Positions 38,741 to 51,982 are shown, counted from the stretch's first letter. The stretch: 64,000 nucleotides of DNA from Spisula solida (GCA_947247005.1 OX365946.1:8440453-8504452); one strand, 5' to 3'. Notes: generated by a model from the letters alone, not told the origin. Numbers and translations are program-made.

Positions 38741-39149
38741 ATACTTAGAGATTAAAAGTTAAAAGGCACAAGTATACGCTTCTGGTCTGCTTTGTTTTTT
38801 TGTTATTTCGTTCTGGATTTTAAAATTACACCCTGACTCAAATGTAAAGATCACACTTACACACCCAGCTCTTGTCTGCTGTTCAATGTCACATTTAAGC
38901 AATTATAAACTTGTTTCAAGTTATTCCATTTGCATGGCTTTATACTTAGGTGTCTGATGACAGCTTTTAGCGGGGGCATCCGTGTCCTGTGGACATATTT
39001 CTAGTTAAATACTTTTTTCTGCTATATGTTGGTAAAATTCATAATAAGTCAAGACAGGTAAATTTAACACAAACATTTCACCGGGAATAGGAACATTGAA
39101 TTATGGGGACCAGGCTAAACGCTGTGAGCATGTCTTATATGGTGCCAAA

Positions 39150-39560
39150 TTGCATTTCTAATTTAAAAAGGGGACATAATTTCAACATATATTTGATAGA
39201 GTTGCATATTCATGTGGAGGTCATGGCGTCATGATGATGATAAAGTATGCAAAGTATCAAAGATACATGTCTTAGAGGTTAAAATTGTGTACATAAACTG
39301 CACTCTTGTATTTCTAAGTACATTAGTCCAAATGGGGCATAACATTCAACAACATGCTTGATAGAGTGCAGAAGTTGTGGTCAAGATGGTTGACAAGTAT
39401 GCAAAGTATCACAGCAATATGAACATGCACTTAGATATTATAGGTTAATACCTTGAACGTAAACTTACAAATTTGCACGAAGTTGAAAAAAGGGACATAT
39501 TTTCCGATAAATACTTCATAGAGTTATCTACTCCTACGTACATGTTGGGGTCATCCCATT
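39150..39560 (+). repeat. Tandem units with GGGGCATAAT / GATAGAGTT / TATGCAAAGTATC
   Basis: Three imperfect units of about 160-190 bp start near 39160, 39330 and 39480. Each contains a GGG(G/A)CATA start and ends before a GCAAAGTATCA stretch, except the last, which is cut. This resembles a widespread bivalve repeat. It is part of the 2951-bp element's cargo. Confidence 0.6.
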
Positions 39561-41578
39561 ATTCTTCCAATAGTGAAGCTACATATTAAATTCGCACTGC
39601 AGTGCGTCAATGAAAATTCAATGTTGGTCAGTATCCACTTTAAAAGATAAATCATGTTGATCTTTATCCTCAATCATGGTGGTTTTTATCCATTTATCAC
39701 ACATGGGTTACTTTAAATAGTTATCACGTAGAAACGGCAAATGTAAATAACTTACTCTAAACTAAGTCTGATAGTGAAATGAATGAGCTGTATAAACAAA
39801 AGATCTTAATCCAAAATAAACAACAATATATATGTTGTATAGACTGTCAAATAAATCCAACACAGATTTTTCTAACTTTTTAACGTATTGTGTATCACAT
39901 TCACAAACATACGGATAAATAGTTTTAGTTTCATGGAAGGAATGTATAAGTTTATCTTCATACAGCATCAGAAGGTGGTTAGACCCGTAGATTTTGAAGA
40001 ATTGGCCGAAAATGCGATGAATATGTAAACATACATCCGCCATTTATCAAACATGTTGCGAATATCCAATCATGTTGTTTTATCAGGGTAACAAGGGTGA
40101 GAAAGTAGTGGACTCCACCAATTTGGCACTTAATTATGTTGTAACTGCAGAGTAGTCGTTTTAACTATTTAAACACTCCTGCTTACAATGTTTGTATTGT
40201 CACATTTTTACTTCATGGTACTATTTGTAGAGTTTGTTTCTTTTTAATGGCTCCCATGTGGTATTTGTTAATAGTTGCTCTTGAACATGGATAAGTATTG
40301 TATATATACGTTCAGGATTAGAATGATAAATGTTGAAATATGCTTCAAGAAATTATGTAACTTTATTCCGCAGTGTTATCTAAAATTGCTTTTGTATGTG
40401 TGGACAATAATTTCATTGCTAGGAAAAATGTCAAACGTACTTTATTGATACGTTCGCGGTGTAAAAGGTCTATTTCCAGAATATGTTGTTCATTTTACAC
40501 TCGATGATGATTTGCTGAGAAAGAGCCAATGTAGCCCACGGTGAATGCTAAACTATATTTAATCTCACGTACTTGCGACAGTGTGGCGGAATTATTGTGA
40601 TAAAACACATAAGATCCAGGCATTATTGACCAAGCAGTATTTAAGTATGATACGTACCTAGTGTGAAATAACTGGTTTATCGGCTTGTTTTTCATTTAAA
40701 AAGATATCAATGATATCATGGAATTGATAACGAAGTTTGAGAGATTCGGAGTATAAAGCTAACATTAACGCCGATGTTTTGTTATGGATGTTAATTGTCT
40801 TAATATTAACTTAAAGGAACTTAATGTATCACAATGATTGCTAGAACACTAAACTCTATACCCGTAATATAAAATCGTCACTATTACAAAACTATAGATC
40901 TTTATGACGTATAACCTTACAAACTGTATGACCCAATCACACATATATGTTAGTAAGTGCATACACAACTGTTGAATCTTCTTGGCTTAACTGCGACTAA
41001 TATTTTTTACAAAAATAAATAAAGCCATCAGAAAAACATCAATGTAGCGATAGTATCTGTGTCTGTGATATATGAAACGGGATCATCTTGTATATTGTTA
41101 ATAGTTACTGTCCGTCATATGACCTCCGTCACAGTTTGTGTATCAACCTTAAATAATTGCAGGTGACAGAACGACCACTGACAATGCAGGGAGTCGGTGA
41201 CTCGTTCCAGGACAATGTTTTTTGCCGGTACTACTAATGCTGAAATACAACGTGCAATATTAAATAAGGAATCGCCATCGTCTTTCATACTTGTAAAGAG
41301 TATACTGTGAACCATCCTGAATAGATATCGGGGTGCATGTGGAACAACATACCTAAAAGTTTGGAAAACGACGCCTGTACTAAATGAAAATTTAGAATGA
41401 TATACTGGCCAATGCATGTAATAAAATTATTAATTATTTTTTATTATGCTGTTCGGTGCCAAATCTAAACAATGGTGTAGTGAACCGGTGCGTTATTTAT
41501 TTACCATTTTATCTAAACGTATTAGATTTTTGTCCTTCATGAAGTGATCTTAAAAACTTCATAATTGAATTAACATAT

Positions 41579-41809
41579 TTGATTTACATTGCATTTTACG
41601 AAATCGCATTACTGACTAACAGCTATCGTTTTATTATCGTTGTTGATCGTTGTTCTCATGCGTCTTGGTTTCGAAATTTCGCAAAAGTTCCCTTCAAACA
41701 CTTCATAAATCTTGGCGAATCTATATTTAATTGTATTTTTCAGCGTTGCCTGTATAATAATTGGAAATATACTATAAGTGGCTGTTATTGTCTCGCGTTT
41801 CTGGTGTAA
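41579..41809 (+). other. 76-codon ORF shared with copy 1, function unknown
   Basis: Partner of 24379-24612, with an open frame of nearly equal length. Both keep SYRFI, CSxASWFRN, KHFINL and CIFQRCLYN. Nothing recognisable and no splice context. Confidence 0.2.
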
Positions 41810-42062
41810 TAATAATGAGAAATATCACTGTAAGACCGATGTGAGTGCTAAAACTCATCAGTAATTGAATAGTTGATCGTGTCAAGTTGTACGATAGTCA
41901 CGATTCCCAGTTATACACTAGGGATCTGTTTGTCGGGGTGGTTTGTGTCTTAGATGTCCAACATATATATATATATTAATCGCGTATGAATATGGATTGT
42001 AACAGCTCATGTGATGAAGCTATAATGAACACACTCAGACGACTGATATGTAAAAGCTCGGT

Positions 42063-45000
42063 GACATATCGCGGAATGTAACAATGACGTTTAACACGTC
42101 GAGCAATACCCTTCCGTTAGAAATACAGACTGTTATCCAACAGTCAAGAGTATGGCAACAAATGACAGAATCGGATTCATAAAATCAGAAACATCCGTCT
42201 ATGCGCTGCCTTGTCCACTTTGCTTCTGCATATTATTACCAACAGTGCCAATAATTTACTAATGCATCATACCACTTACTGACCGCACACAAAGACACCA
42301 AACTAAATTGCATTACGTTGACAAATTACATACAGTACATCACAAAGTCCATATCCAGCTTGGTAGAATTGAGCAGATGATATTATAGAGATATCTGAGC
42401 ATATTTGTTCTTAGATGGTTTCTCATCGAAGGTCATTTGACAAAGATTCCATTGCACAAACTATGTATGTGCAAAGGTTACTATATTTTGACAAGGAATA
42501 TTAAACCATTTTATTAAACATTCTAAAAAGTAATTTGAAGTAAACATCTAGCGCCTGATCAGTTTGTCACCGTAATAAGAAGACACATTGGGGAATATGT
42601 CACGTAGCAAAAACCCAGCGACAGCTACGCATTTTGCCTTTAACGACTTCGGAGCTATACAAGGGAAATTCTGACACTTTATATTATAGGCTTATTTACC
42701 ATCGGGGTCTGTATCGACTCACTGGCCTTTCATTCACTACATAAAGATAACAGGGAAGTTATTCGTATCAAAATTGCGACACCACCAATTTTACAAACTG
42801 TCGTGTAAATTTTCCAAAAAGGCAATTAATCACATACTGTTTTCTCCAGTAGCAAGCTTATACATTTATCTTCGAGATACAACAAATGTTATGTCAAAAT
42901 ATATCGCACTCGAGCCGTTAGAAATGCATACATGTTGAAAATATACTGAAAAATAAAATCTGGACATGAACAGGCCCTTACCATACTAAAGGGCTCTTCG
43001 TGCAGGAGTGCCGACGACAAAAGCAACAACATGGTTGGATGAGCGAATAATAACTAAAACTATAACCAAAATATCACATCTGAAAAGTAACACAGGCGCT
43101 AGTGCGGTCATTTCATCATTTTGATATCTAAAAATGTTCATCGGACTTCCATTTTTGAGTCACGTGACACAATGCCGAATATCCGATGATACACGCCATT
43201 TTATTGGACACGCTGTGGTGGAACATGCGACGTCACAAACCACACCTTGGGACATTATGAAATTGGATCGAGGGTTGATCAACAACTACACTGGGTGCGG
43301 AAAAGTACAGTTACTAATTTAGAACTGTAGGCATATCTACTTTATTCGTCATTGGAAGTATATGAAAAGTTCTTAAACCACGGATCATTATTATTAACCA
43401 AAGTCCGAATAGATACAGCTTTTAAAAAATGTTTACAACGTTGCGTTTTGCAAACTGTATTGAACCAATCGTGCGTTTGTAACGTCATGTTTTGATAGCG
43501 CTGCGGGTTGGTTTTGATCGTTCATTGATATAAAGTTGTATATAATTCTGGTATCAATAAAGTATAGTACAGAGAATTTAACTGGATCCTATTCTAATAG
43601 CATAAATTAACAGCTAATACATTGTCTATATGTATAACCAAGGTTGTATGTTTTTTATAAGCGGTGACGCTCGAATTGCAATAAAAAATCTAAAGGGCCG
43701 ATATGCACAGTTTGCTCGCAGAAATTCATATATTCAACGCAAGAGCTTGTTATACATTTGTATATCCAAGCATAAAGGTAAGGATCAAACCAAATTCTCA
43801 GTGCTGCACTCCGTATTACACATGACGTGATTTTTTAAAAATAAATTGTCCAAAATACATAAAAGTTATTTTTTGATTACGATTAAGAATTGTAATGAGA
43901 CCAACCTGGAGAATAATAAATAAGAACTGACTTTCTACATAATAATCATGATTGTTCTGTGATACGCATTATAAATGGTTTGCCTAGTTTACATCGTATA
44001 TACATGTATTGTGATCAGAAATGGACATACTGAAACGGAGTCTGCCTAAATCCGTAAAAGACCTAACTGCAGTGCAACAGATACACACAACAATCATGAC
44101 TTATCTAATTCAAATTCTAAGCCATCAGTGATTATTTTTCAATTATTATGATTACTACCCGATTATCAAATCGCACGAAATACATTCATTATTACGGACT
44201 CGCCCTAGGGAAACTGCCACCAGATAAGACATATTGGTATCCTCGGTACGAAGGACTTATCGAACGATTTGTGCCGAACCCGTTCTGAACTTAGTAATAC
44301 GCATGCGCATTCATATTCTCTTAACTAATCAATGCTGACCCATGTGATTGAGTACATATTAATTTGGTTGTACATTATAATATTTTACTTGTTCATTCGT
44401 GAATAGCACTTATATATTTAGTAAGGCAGTATTTTCACACTAAATACAGTTAACTGCCTGTGAGTCTATGAACCTATCTAATATCTTTTATTAAGTTCAG
44501 CACATCGTCTGGTGTATCGTTAAGTTAAAGCAATGATTTATTAGTCATATAATTGCAGTAACAGCTGTGATTTTCCATAATAATCAGTGCCGACGTTTCC
44601 GAGCGGTTAGTTTTATTGTATTTAATCGTTTTAGACGTGTTTAATACCGCAAATAGGGATAATGAATGCGGTCCTATTTTCACAAACAGCAAAATATTTC
44701 CATTGCTAAATTTAAACTTAGTTCAGATAACATAATCAATCCAAGCTCCACAACAGTGCTGCATTTAATTCATTATCGTTCAAATGTATTGCTACAAAAA
44801 CGATGGCATTTTAATTGCAATCATGGTAGCTAACACGGAAATAATTCAGTCACAAGGTGAAATTATCCAGGAAATGTTTGCATTGCTATTGCTGGTGCTG
44901 AATTAGTACTATGCACTTAAGTTCTTAAATGATATCCTTGGTATAAAATAAACATTGGACAAACATAAACGCAGAACAGGGCGGACTTTAGAAATATTGT

Positions 45001-45249
45001 TGAGACATTACTATGCAAGTAACTGCATAATTATGTAAGTATAAACACCAGCAAACCCTAAAGATCTAACATCTCACAAAAAATGTTGATCAATATCAAA
45101 CTGAATGTATTAGAGTGAGTTATTAACCTATTTGCATATACAAAGGGCGTTCTTTATATTGTTGGACTAAGGCTGCTAAACACAGACAAGCAAAATATAG
45201 ATAATTAATTTATTACAACCCTGTAACGTAACCACCCTTTGCGTAAGAG
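42063..45249. other. Spacer between copies 2 and 3, no supported gene
   Basis: Unique AT-rich sequence. The open frames at 43134 (62 codons) and 43630 (66 codons) have no recognisable domain. No inverted-end element was found by eye. Confidence 0.55.
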
Positions 45250-46204
45250 GAAGCTTATGCGATGGGACCATGTTTGTATTGTGAGATCAAAGTACAAATG
45301 TTGAAATAACTCTGCTTCCAGGAATGAACTCTATCATTTAAATCATTTAAATAAAAACGCGCGAGGACAGATCCGGATGATATAATTATATTTATGGCGT
45401 TCGTATTTGGGGGCAATAGTTTCAATCAATTGTGAGGAAGTTTTGCTTTTTAAATATGATAACATTATCTTTGCCGAAAGCGGCAATAAGAACTTGTATC
45501 AAGGGAAATTAGATTCAATTTAACGTTAAGTATTCCTATCGATATAATATTATGTCAAAGTACATGGCAGTATAACTTCAAACAAGTGAAAACAGAGTTG
45601 ATATTAGGAGGCAACAGTATTGTAGCTAACATTTAATGATAATCTATGTTAGTGCACATAAATATTCGCGTCGTTGTGGGAAATGTTAGTCATAGAAAAA
45701 ACGAGGGAATTATCAATAATGACACAAATGATACAAATGCATGACATTTATATAGCACAATAAATCTTAACACATCTTAAATTGCGATTCACGGGTAACC
45801 GGACTGGTTCTATATTTTAGTCATGTTCATAAGTGTTGACATGTGTTACAAAACCACACAGAGGTTCTTGTGTGAAAAAAGTGTCAAAGGTGGTTCTTTT
45901 AAAGAAGTAAACATTTTGAAGAAGTGAGAACATTTACCAAACGACGGCTCGTGGGGCATTTTATCATCGACAAGAGAGGTACGTGGGTTGGCAAACGATA
46001 GGAATAGACGCAGGTATCTGTCTGGAGAATAATAACATCCCGTTTGGAATGGCTAAGCGCTACTCTATGTTTTGTATTCCTTTATTGTGTAGTAATTTTG
46101 TAGCGCTGTTAGCCAGCGTGACACTGAATGTGCCTATAGATACGAATTACCACATGACAATTGTTAAAACATATTCGCAAATAGTTAGAAATTGACACCA
46201 TATT

Positions 46205-47200
46205 TAGAATTCGTAGGTGTATGTTAAAGTAGATACATCACCCTGGACTTCTCAAATAAATTCGACATAGATCACTATGAAACAGTACAATTTTATCTTG
46301 GGTAAAACACTGTCTGTCCTCGCGCACCCAGCTGGTCGTCCTAGACGGTTCGAGGTATTCACATCCACCCATTACAACTTGGGTACCCCAGGGTAGCGTC
46401 TTGGGTCCATTGCTCTTCCTTGCATCTATTAACAACCAACCAGGAAAGGTCACTTTCAAGGCAGGACTATTCACCAGGACAGTCTCCTATACCGGACCGT
46501 AAGGACTCGAGCAGACTCGACTGGAAAATGACTTGCAACGGGAACAGGTGCGAGGTCATCCACATTACTACATAAAAGAATTACTATTCCATCCATTGTG
46601 TTTAACTATTCCATTTTGCTCAGAAAAAAACATTGGTATCACAATCACACCTGATATTTCCTGGAACCAGCACATCGATAACATAACTCGTAAAAATTTA
46701 TCCCTATCATTTCTTCGCCGCAATATATGGTCATATCCGCAGTCGGCCAATGACCTGCATACAAGACGTACGTTCGATCGTCAGTCGAATTTGCTTCTAC
46801 AGGTTAGACTCCTCATACTGCCTCATACAAGCCTCAACGACCATCTTCGATATGTGTAAAGAAGATATCTCAGGTTCGGCAATCGAGTCTTCAAAAGAAC
46901 AAATAGTGCATTAAATATGACTACAGATCTGAAGCGTGACACCCTGCAAAGGCGCAGCAATCCTGCAATGCTGGTCATGCTCTTTAAGATCCAGCATGGA
47001 TTGTCGACGTCTCGCCAGACCTACCTCTACGTCCATCTACATGTAGGTCTACCATATTTAACAATCAGCAGCTGTCTCAGCTCTCTACTGCTAAAGCAAC
47101 GAACCAATACATTGCTTCTTCCCAGCAAACATGATCCTCTGGAACAAGCCCAAATGCTTGTGAAGCATCCAATACATTAAGTTGTTTGCAATCTCTATAA
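46205..47200 (+). mobile_element. LINE reverse-transcriptase fragment in copy 3
   Basis: Different frames show RT motif A (LDFSNKFD, about 46233), motif B VPQGSVLGPLLFL (46379-46420), a damaged motif C (LFTRT where LFADD is expected), then SWNQHIDNITRKNLSLSFLR and RRNIWSYPQSANDL, and finally DLKRDTLQRRSNPAMLVMLF. These are jockey/CR1-type signatures. Stops and frameshifts make it dead. It starts abruptly at motif A, so it is 5'-truncated. Confidence 0.88.
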
Positions 47201-47412
47201 TATGAACTTAAGTGCGTGTGTGATTCGATTAGGTTTAAAATCAATTTCAATTGTCAATGCTTTATTAGATGATTTAGGCCGCCGGCATACATTAATAAAA
47301 CATCAAATAGTGACGTTATTTGACCCGTGATATGTGAGTGGTGAAACATACCGAGTGATTTATGAAAGATGGGTTGTTACTGTATGTTCATGATCTCCTT
47401 GTACGCACAGGG

Positions 47413-47460
47413 TTTTCTGTATTCTGCTGTTAACGTTTAGTGCTGCCTTCCCTGTCCGGT
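47413..47460 (+). repeat. Dispersed TGCTCGGCTGG repeat, copy 3 counterpart
   Basis: Degenerate core (TTTTCTGTATTCTGCTGTTA) followed by TTTAGTGCTGCCTTCCCTGT. It lies just downstream of the LINE fragment, as in copy 4. Confidence 0.6.
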
Positions 47461-48490
47461 TTGACATGTTTTTGTACTGGTAATTATAGCAAACGTACCT
47501 TAGATAAGAAGACAATGTCAAGGATCCATGTATGATGTTAGCATACAATGATTTCTAACAAATGTCTCATTCTTCAGCTACATTATGTGTCTAGATAATG
47601 AACTCGATTATTTTAATATCATAGTTATCTTCGGCATTCTCCGCGGTTATATAATTATTTAAATTGTGTTCATTTATGCGGGCAACACTTTCAATCTATT
47701 ATGAGACAATGTCAATGTAAACGAATCAAGTAAATATGTATAACCAGAATGTGTAGTGAGACTCTGTGACATTAACCACAATAAGAATAATTATTGTAAG
47801 GATTTAAATTTCCTTTTACACCGCAAGTGTTCTTATCAATAAAAAATAAAAATCTCAAATTTGCACCGACGGATTTGCAATACCAATGTAACAGGGCAAT
47901 AAAATCTTACCGCCAACGGATGGTAATCACTGTTTGAACACATACATATTTGCGACAGTGTGTGAAATTCTCCTCGTCATAAGGTGAAATTGAACATAGT
48001 ATGAAGTCGTAACAGTCTATGTAGTTGTTAGTTTTGACAGGTATACTTTTGAAGAACTGAGTTCTCAGCCGACGTATGATGTATACGCTTGTCTGATAAT
48101 CAAGTTTACACAAACTGTAGAGACGGTATATATGTTCCGTAGAAAAATCACACAAGACTTAGTTTTACAGACGCTAATCTGGAAATCAAAAAAAAGTAAT
48201 AGAAAGTCGGACAGAGAAAGCATGTTTGCAAGCGTATACCCTGCTATTTGGCAGCTTACAATGCAAAATGTTCAAATCATTGATACTGATACTAAGTACT
48301 GTTCGTGATTTGTTGATAGACGTTATGTCTGTATTCGTAAAATAATCTCCGGAATATCCACAAATGGTATAAGCTACTCTACAATGTACCCGCTTCGATG
48401 TGTCCACATACTTAAACGTTAGAAAATCGTTCAATTGTGTCAACATTCGACATTCAGTAATAGCCCTGTTGAAGAGCTCTAATGGAGCTC

Positions 48491-48930
48491 ACGCTACGTC
48501 CTTTTCAGGTTAAACCAGCGAAATATGGATGAATATCAAACCGCCTTATTCTGTATGTGACCTTTTATAATGGGAGAATGGCAGAATGCCAATTTTAGTA
48601 ATTTGTGGTCTTACGATGATGATACAACTATGAAGAAATATGTTGTTAGCAGAACAATCTCCAGAGTAAACAAATTGACTGACAGTCACAAATAGTTTAG
48701 TTCAACTTTGTATTAATGCTCGCACAAATTTTAACAGATATGTTCCCCAATGTTTATGTTTATTTCAGTGTACACGACATGTGTACATGGTGATCGTCAT
48801 TCCGTCCGGCAGTCCGTCAGTTCATCCGTCCGACTCTTCTGTGTGTAACTGTCTCATAGTTACTGCTACAATTATGTTTCTTCTGTGAACAGTTCCTCTT
48901 ACATTTTTGTCAATATTTTTTTTATTCGAC
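48491..48930. other. Unclassified sequence after copy 3
   Basis: No gene. At 48798-48838 it holds a CCGTCC-rich tract with spaced GTCCGTC units that resembles low-complexity parts of bivalve repeats. Confidence 0.5.
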
Positions 48931-48939
48931 CGTTGTTGA

Positions 48940-49435
48940 TTTTTATGCCCTCGAAGAGTGGCATATAAAAATTGAACAGTTTGTTCATTATTCCGTTGTC
49001 CGTTTGATTGTCCGGGCTTCAGGTTAAAGATTTTGATAACGTTCAATAGTTTATTTACTAACAATGGTATTGCATTGAAACTTGGTACACTTATTTATTA
49101 TCATAAGTCAGTCATACTACACACGCGGCATAACTCTAGGTCGATATTATAAGGAGTTATGTTTTTTTTAACTAAGTCATTGGTTAAAAAGAATGTTAAT
49201 AAGCACTATTTACTATCATTGCTATGGCAAATTGAAACAATAATTTTAACATTTGGCTAAATTTTTTAAAGTTGAATATTTTGTTAACTATCAATGCTAT
49301 TGCATGTAAACCTAACACACTTGTTTTTTTGTCATAAGTCAAGGACACTTGACAAAGGGCATTACTCTAGGATGATTTTGTAAAGAGTTATGGCCGTTTT
49401 AACTGTAGTCCAGGAGCCAGATTTCAAAAGAGCCT
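48940..49435 (+). repeat. Bivalve-type repeat with two internal units
   Basis: Starts TTTTTATGCCCTCGAAGAGT. Two imperfect units of about 240 bp follow. Each has a TTACTAACAATGGTATTGCA or AACTATCAATGCTATTGCAT start, a CATAAGTCA middle and a TAACTCTAGG/ATTACTCTAGGA...GAGTTATG end. This matches my memory of a very abundant clam repeat. It has no coding capacity. Confidence 0.6.
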
Positions 49436-51279
49436 TATAATGGATATTCATTTACCCCATCTGGTAGAAAAAGTCTGTTGGTATTTTCGAATAATATAGA
49501 CATTCAGGCTTTGGAAAAAGGTGGATGCCAGATCTGAAAGTGGTGCAGATTTTTTAACGGGGGCAACAACTTTTGCTTCGGAACAAATTTACGAAAACAC
49601 CCGATGTCCTATGTTCTGGTGTTAAATTGTTGTTTATATATGTATTGCAACATAATAACATGGATATTGTTCATTTGATAATGTGCTTCAAAAAGACATA
49701 CACCATGGACCAGTTTGAGGTCAAGGTCAATTCAAGGTCAGTCAGAAAAATAGCTAAAATGAATATTTGCTCTCTATCTTTCTTAGTATAGCATGTGTTT
49801 TGATTTGAATTAGGTTATAAAAATGATAGTTGTGTTTGATAGTATATTTTCTCTCATTAAAAGCCATTTGTTTGATTAAAAATATAAAAATGTTGTCATA
49901 ATAGCCATTTTATGCATTTGCATGTTGGCCGAGATGGCATTTTTACGAAGGCCCCTAGCATTCTATGATCTAATGTGATTTGTTTGTTTAAGTATGTAGT
50001 GTCTCATATTTACATGGATATGGAATTATGGCCCTTTTTGAACTTACACATTTTGGAAACTTTAAGTACTTGTTTATACTATCAGTACCGTACTTAGGGG
50101 ACCCATGTCCCTTCCAGTTATAATATATATATAATATCTTTTTCAGCAGTTTTACCGATTTTTCCAATACCCTGTGAAACCTACACGTTCCACGGTTTCA
50201 CAAAGTAATGGACAAAAAGGCACCGTCGCTGAAAGAGATTTTATATTCCATGGAAAGCAAATAATGTTCCCCTTAGCGTGGCGTATATTTCATAGAAATC
50301 GATGAAGAAATAAAATAGTTATGGCTATTTTATTTTCCAATGTTTACACATTTCTTCTTGTAACTGTAGCCAAAAGTCACGTGATATTGCTACACTGGTT
50401 ATGGGGTGCCACAGCGCATATCTTCTTTTTTTTATAAATATATGTCAAAGTATAGTTCGGCGGAAATAACAATTTTGTTTACAAATAAAAATGAAAATTT
50501 AATACCGGTACATTTTCGATATACTTTTTGGTTCAATATTGTGCATATGCACTTCGAATGATATACTCTTTAAATCAACACTGATAACTGGCGGTCAGTC
50601 GACCTTGCAGTGTTTATAATTTGCTATGTTTGTTTATTAATAAGGCTAGCGTTATCCCCGGCGAACTATACATGACAGTATAACTTATACTTGCGTAGCA
50701 CGAGTTATTTAATTTTCCGCATCCGAATGAGTGCCCGTGTTTTATTCACCGACAAAATACAAGAACAGAGTTTTATTTCGATTCTAAACACGATAATATC
50801 CCGTACTATTTAACTGCGCGCATTCCATTTTCACCCATTTGACATTGAACATAATTCCACGCTGAAATTGAGTGGCTTATCAGCTGGTACAATTACCTCC
50901 CTCGTTAATGAAAACGACCTTCGTAATTTTCGGAAGGAAATAACACATTTTAAACATTTAAACAATTTTAATAACACGAGTATAGGGTATCTATTTCATG
51001 AAATGAAAAATATATATGAATTGATTATCAGAAGTTTTTATGAAACTTAGTTTCGAGATTATATTGGAGTTTCTAAAAATAGATGCGTCATAGCTGTAAC
51101 ACTGGATACTCGTCATCCCATCTCGTTGAAGGTTTTACTATAAAGTTAACGTTCATTCATTCATAAATATGTCACGTGATACGGGGCGTAAATAGTAACA
51201 GCCAATGTGATGGGTATGTTTTATAGGGGTACTAATACATGCCATAGGTTGCTCTATGTTTATATAGATTAATCCGCAG
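49436..51279. other. Intergenic DNA between copies 3 and 4
   Basis: No supported gene. A short motif GTCACGTGATATTGCTACACTGG at about 50377 (also at 13505 as GTCACGTGGTATTG) is shared with copy 1. The ORFs at 49573 and 50868 are unrecognised. Confidence 0.5.
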
Positions 51280-51450
51280 ATCGTGTTAGAATAGTGCCCA
51301 TACATACTCGCGACATTTTTGGAATCGTTTGTCATAGATCAAACGAGGGAATTATCTATAATTACAAATATGCAAAAGCATGACATTAGTATCGCACAAT
51401 AAATCTTTACGTAATGGTTATTGACCAAGTATGAGGTATTCCTGAATATG

Positions 51451-51505
51451 AACAACCCGCGCACGTGAAAAACGTGTTTAACGGTTTTCACGTGCGCGGG
51501 TTGTT
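51451..51505. repeat. GC-rich hairpin, 21-bp arms
   Basis: AACAACCCGCGCACGTGAAAA (51451-51471) and its exact complement (51485-51505) face each other across 13 nt. The same word AACAACCCGCGCACGTG recurs at about 53369, with degenerate forms at 52953 and 58582. In each of those cases it stands at an end of the MITE in this island, so the hairpin may be a collapsed MITE made of its two ends. Confidence 0.85.
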
Positions 51506-51636
51506 TATATATACTATAGTTCGATTTCGAGCATTGAGCCGTAACTGCACTTTTAAGGTTTAAACCAATAATCGATATAGGTTGGTATAGGTCTGATCAG
51601 TCAGATAAGTAATACAATTAAAGCCAAATATTTCAT

Positions 51637-51725
51637 GTGTCTGAATGGTCGTGACAGTAAAGCGCTTGATACAAATGTAAAAATAACTTTTGTCAAACCA
51701 GGTTCGAATCTCACCAAAATGTTTT
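51637..51725 (+). other. tRNA-Leu/Ser-like pseudogene module in element A
   Basis: TGAATGGTCGTGACAGTAAA looks like the D-arm of a tRNA-Leu/Ser (GATGGCCGAGCGGTCTAAGG in ordinary genes), and the B box GGTTCGAATCTC is perfect. The acceptor stem does not pair well, so it is not a working tRNA gene. It could still recruit RNA polymerase III. Confidence 0.5.
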
Positions 51726-51982
51726 TTATTTTATATTTTTTAAATGCACTGAACTTGCAAACTCCGTGCACTACTAGTATTTGTGACAAATCATATGTGT
51801 TGCATGTATATTGTAGAACATAAGCTCGGAATACACAAATCATCGAAATAATTGAAAATAAAAAAATATATTGAATCGACACATTTTCATGGATGAATTA
51901 TACTTATAAACAAAACATGATGAAAACATATTTTAACTTATGATCTCTTTAAATAACATTAAAACAATGAATTTAAAAAATG

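Larger units (their letters stand above)
37149..40099. mobile_element. 2951-bp TIR element with 5-bp TSD AGAAA
   Basis: Ends begin CACCCTTGTTACCCTGATAA and match for about 65 bp with a few differences. AGAAA flanks both sides (37144-37148, 40100-40104), and copy 1 shows the empty site near 22920 (CAGAAAGTAGTGG). Just inside each end the TIR includes ATGGC(C/G)GA, so an ORF starts with MAD from either side: a 46-codon frame rightward from 37204 with CTIC, and a 93-codon minus-strand frame at 40043-39762. Neither is recognised. The interior 38500-39560 is filled by bivalve-type tandem repeats. TIRs starting CAC with a 5-bp TSD recall Transib/RAG-like elements, but the target is not GC-rich and no transposase is seen. 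Confidence 0.8.
26202..42062 (+). repeat. Segmental duplication, copy 2 (about 15.9 kb)
   Basis: This is the direct, collinear partner of 9066-24857. Insertions found only here are the elements at 27087-28135, 29855-31187 and 37149-40099, a dispersed-repeat block at about 31197-31475, and a replacement block at 31921-32711. It lacks about 2.4 kb found in copy 1 between 15080 and 17500, while the segment at 29060-29300 duplicates 31715-31925. The similar net length of the two copies is a coincidence of gains and losses. Confidence 0.9.
45250..48490 (+). repeat. Diverged copy 3 of the duplicated unit (partial)
   Basis: Blocks match copy 1 in order: 45310-45700 to 19178-19560, 45960-46110 to 20170-20350, 47413 to 20753, 47540-47960 to 21010-21425, and 48298-48380 to 22375-22450. 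Identity is clearly lower than between copies 1 and 2. It lacks the membrane-protein exons. It carries a LINE fragment at the same site as copy 4. Confidence 0.75.

Noticed and set aside
38510..39560. CRISPR-like or minisatellite array
   Set aside because: The units are long, imperfect and few, and match bivalve interspersed repeat types. There are no spacers of fixed length.
37149..40099. Reading the CACCC ends as RAG recombination signals (heptamer, 12-bp spacer, nonamer)
   Set aside because: Only CAC matches well. The nonamer-like A-run is weak in AT-rich DNA and no RAG-like protein is coded nearby.
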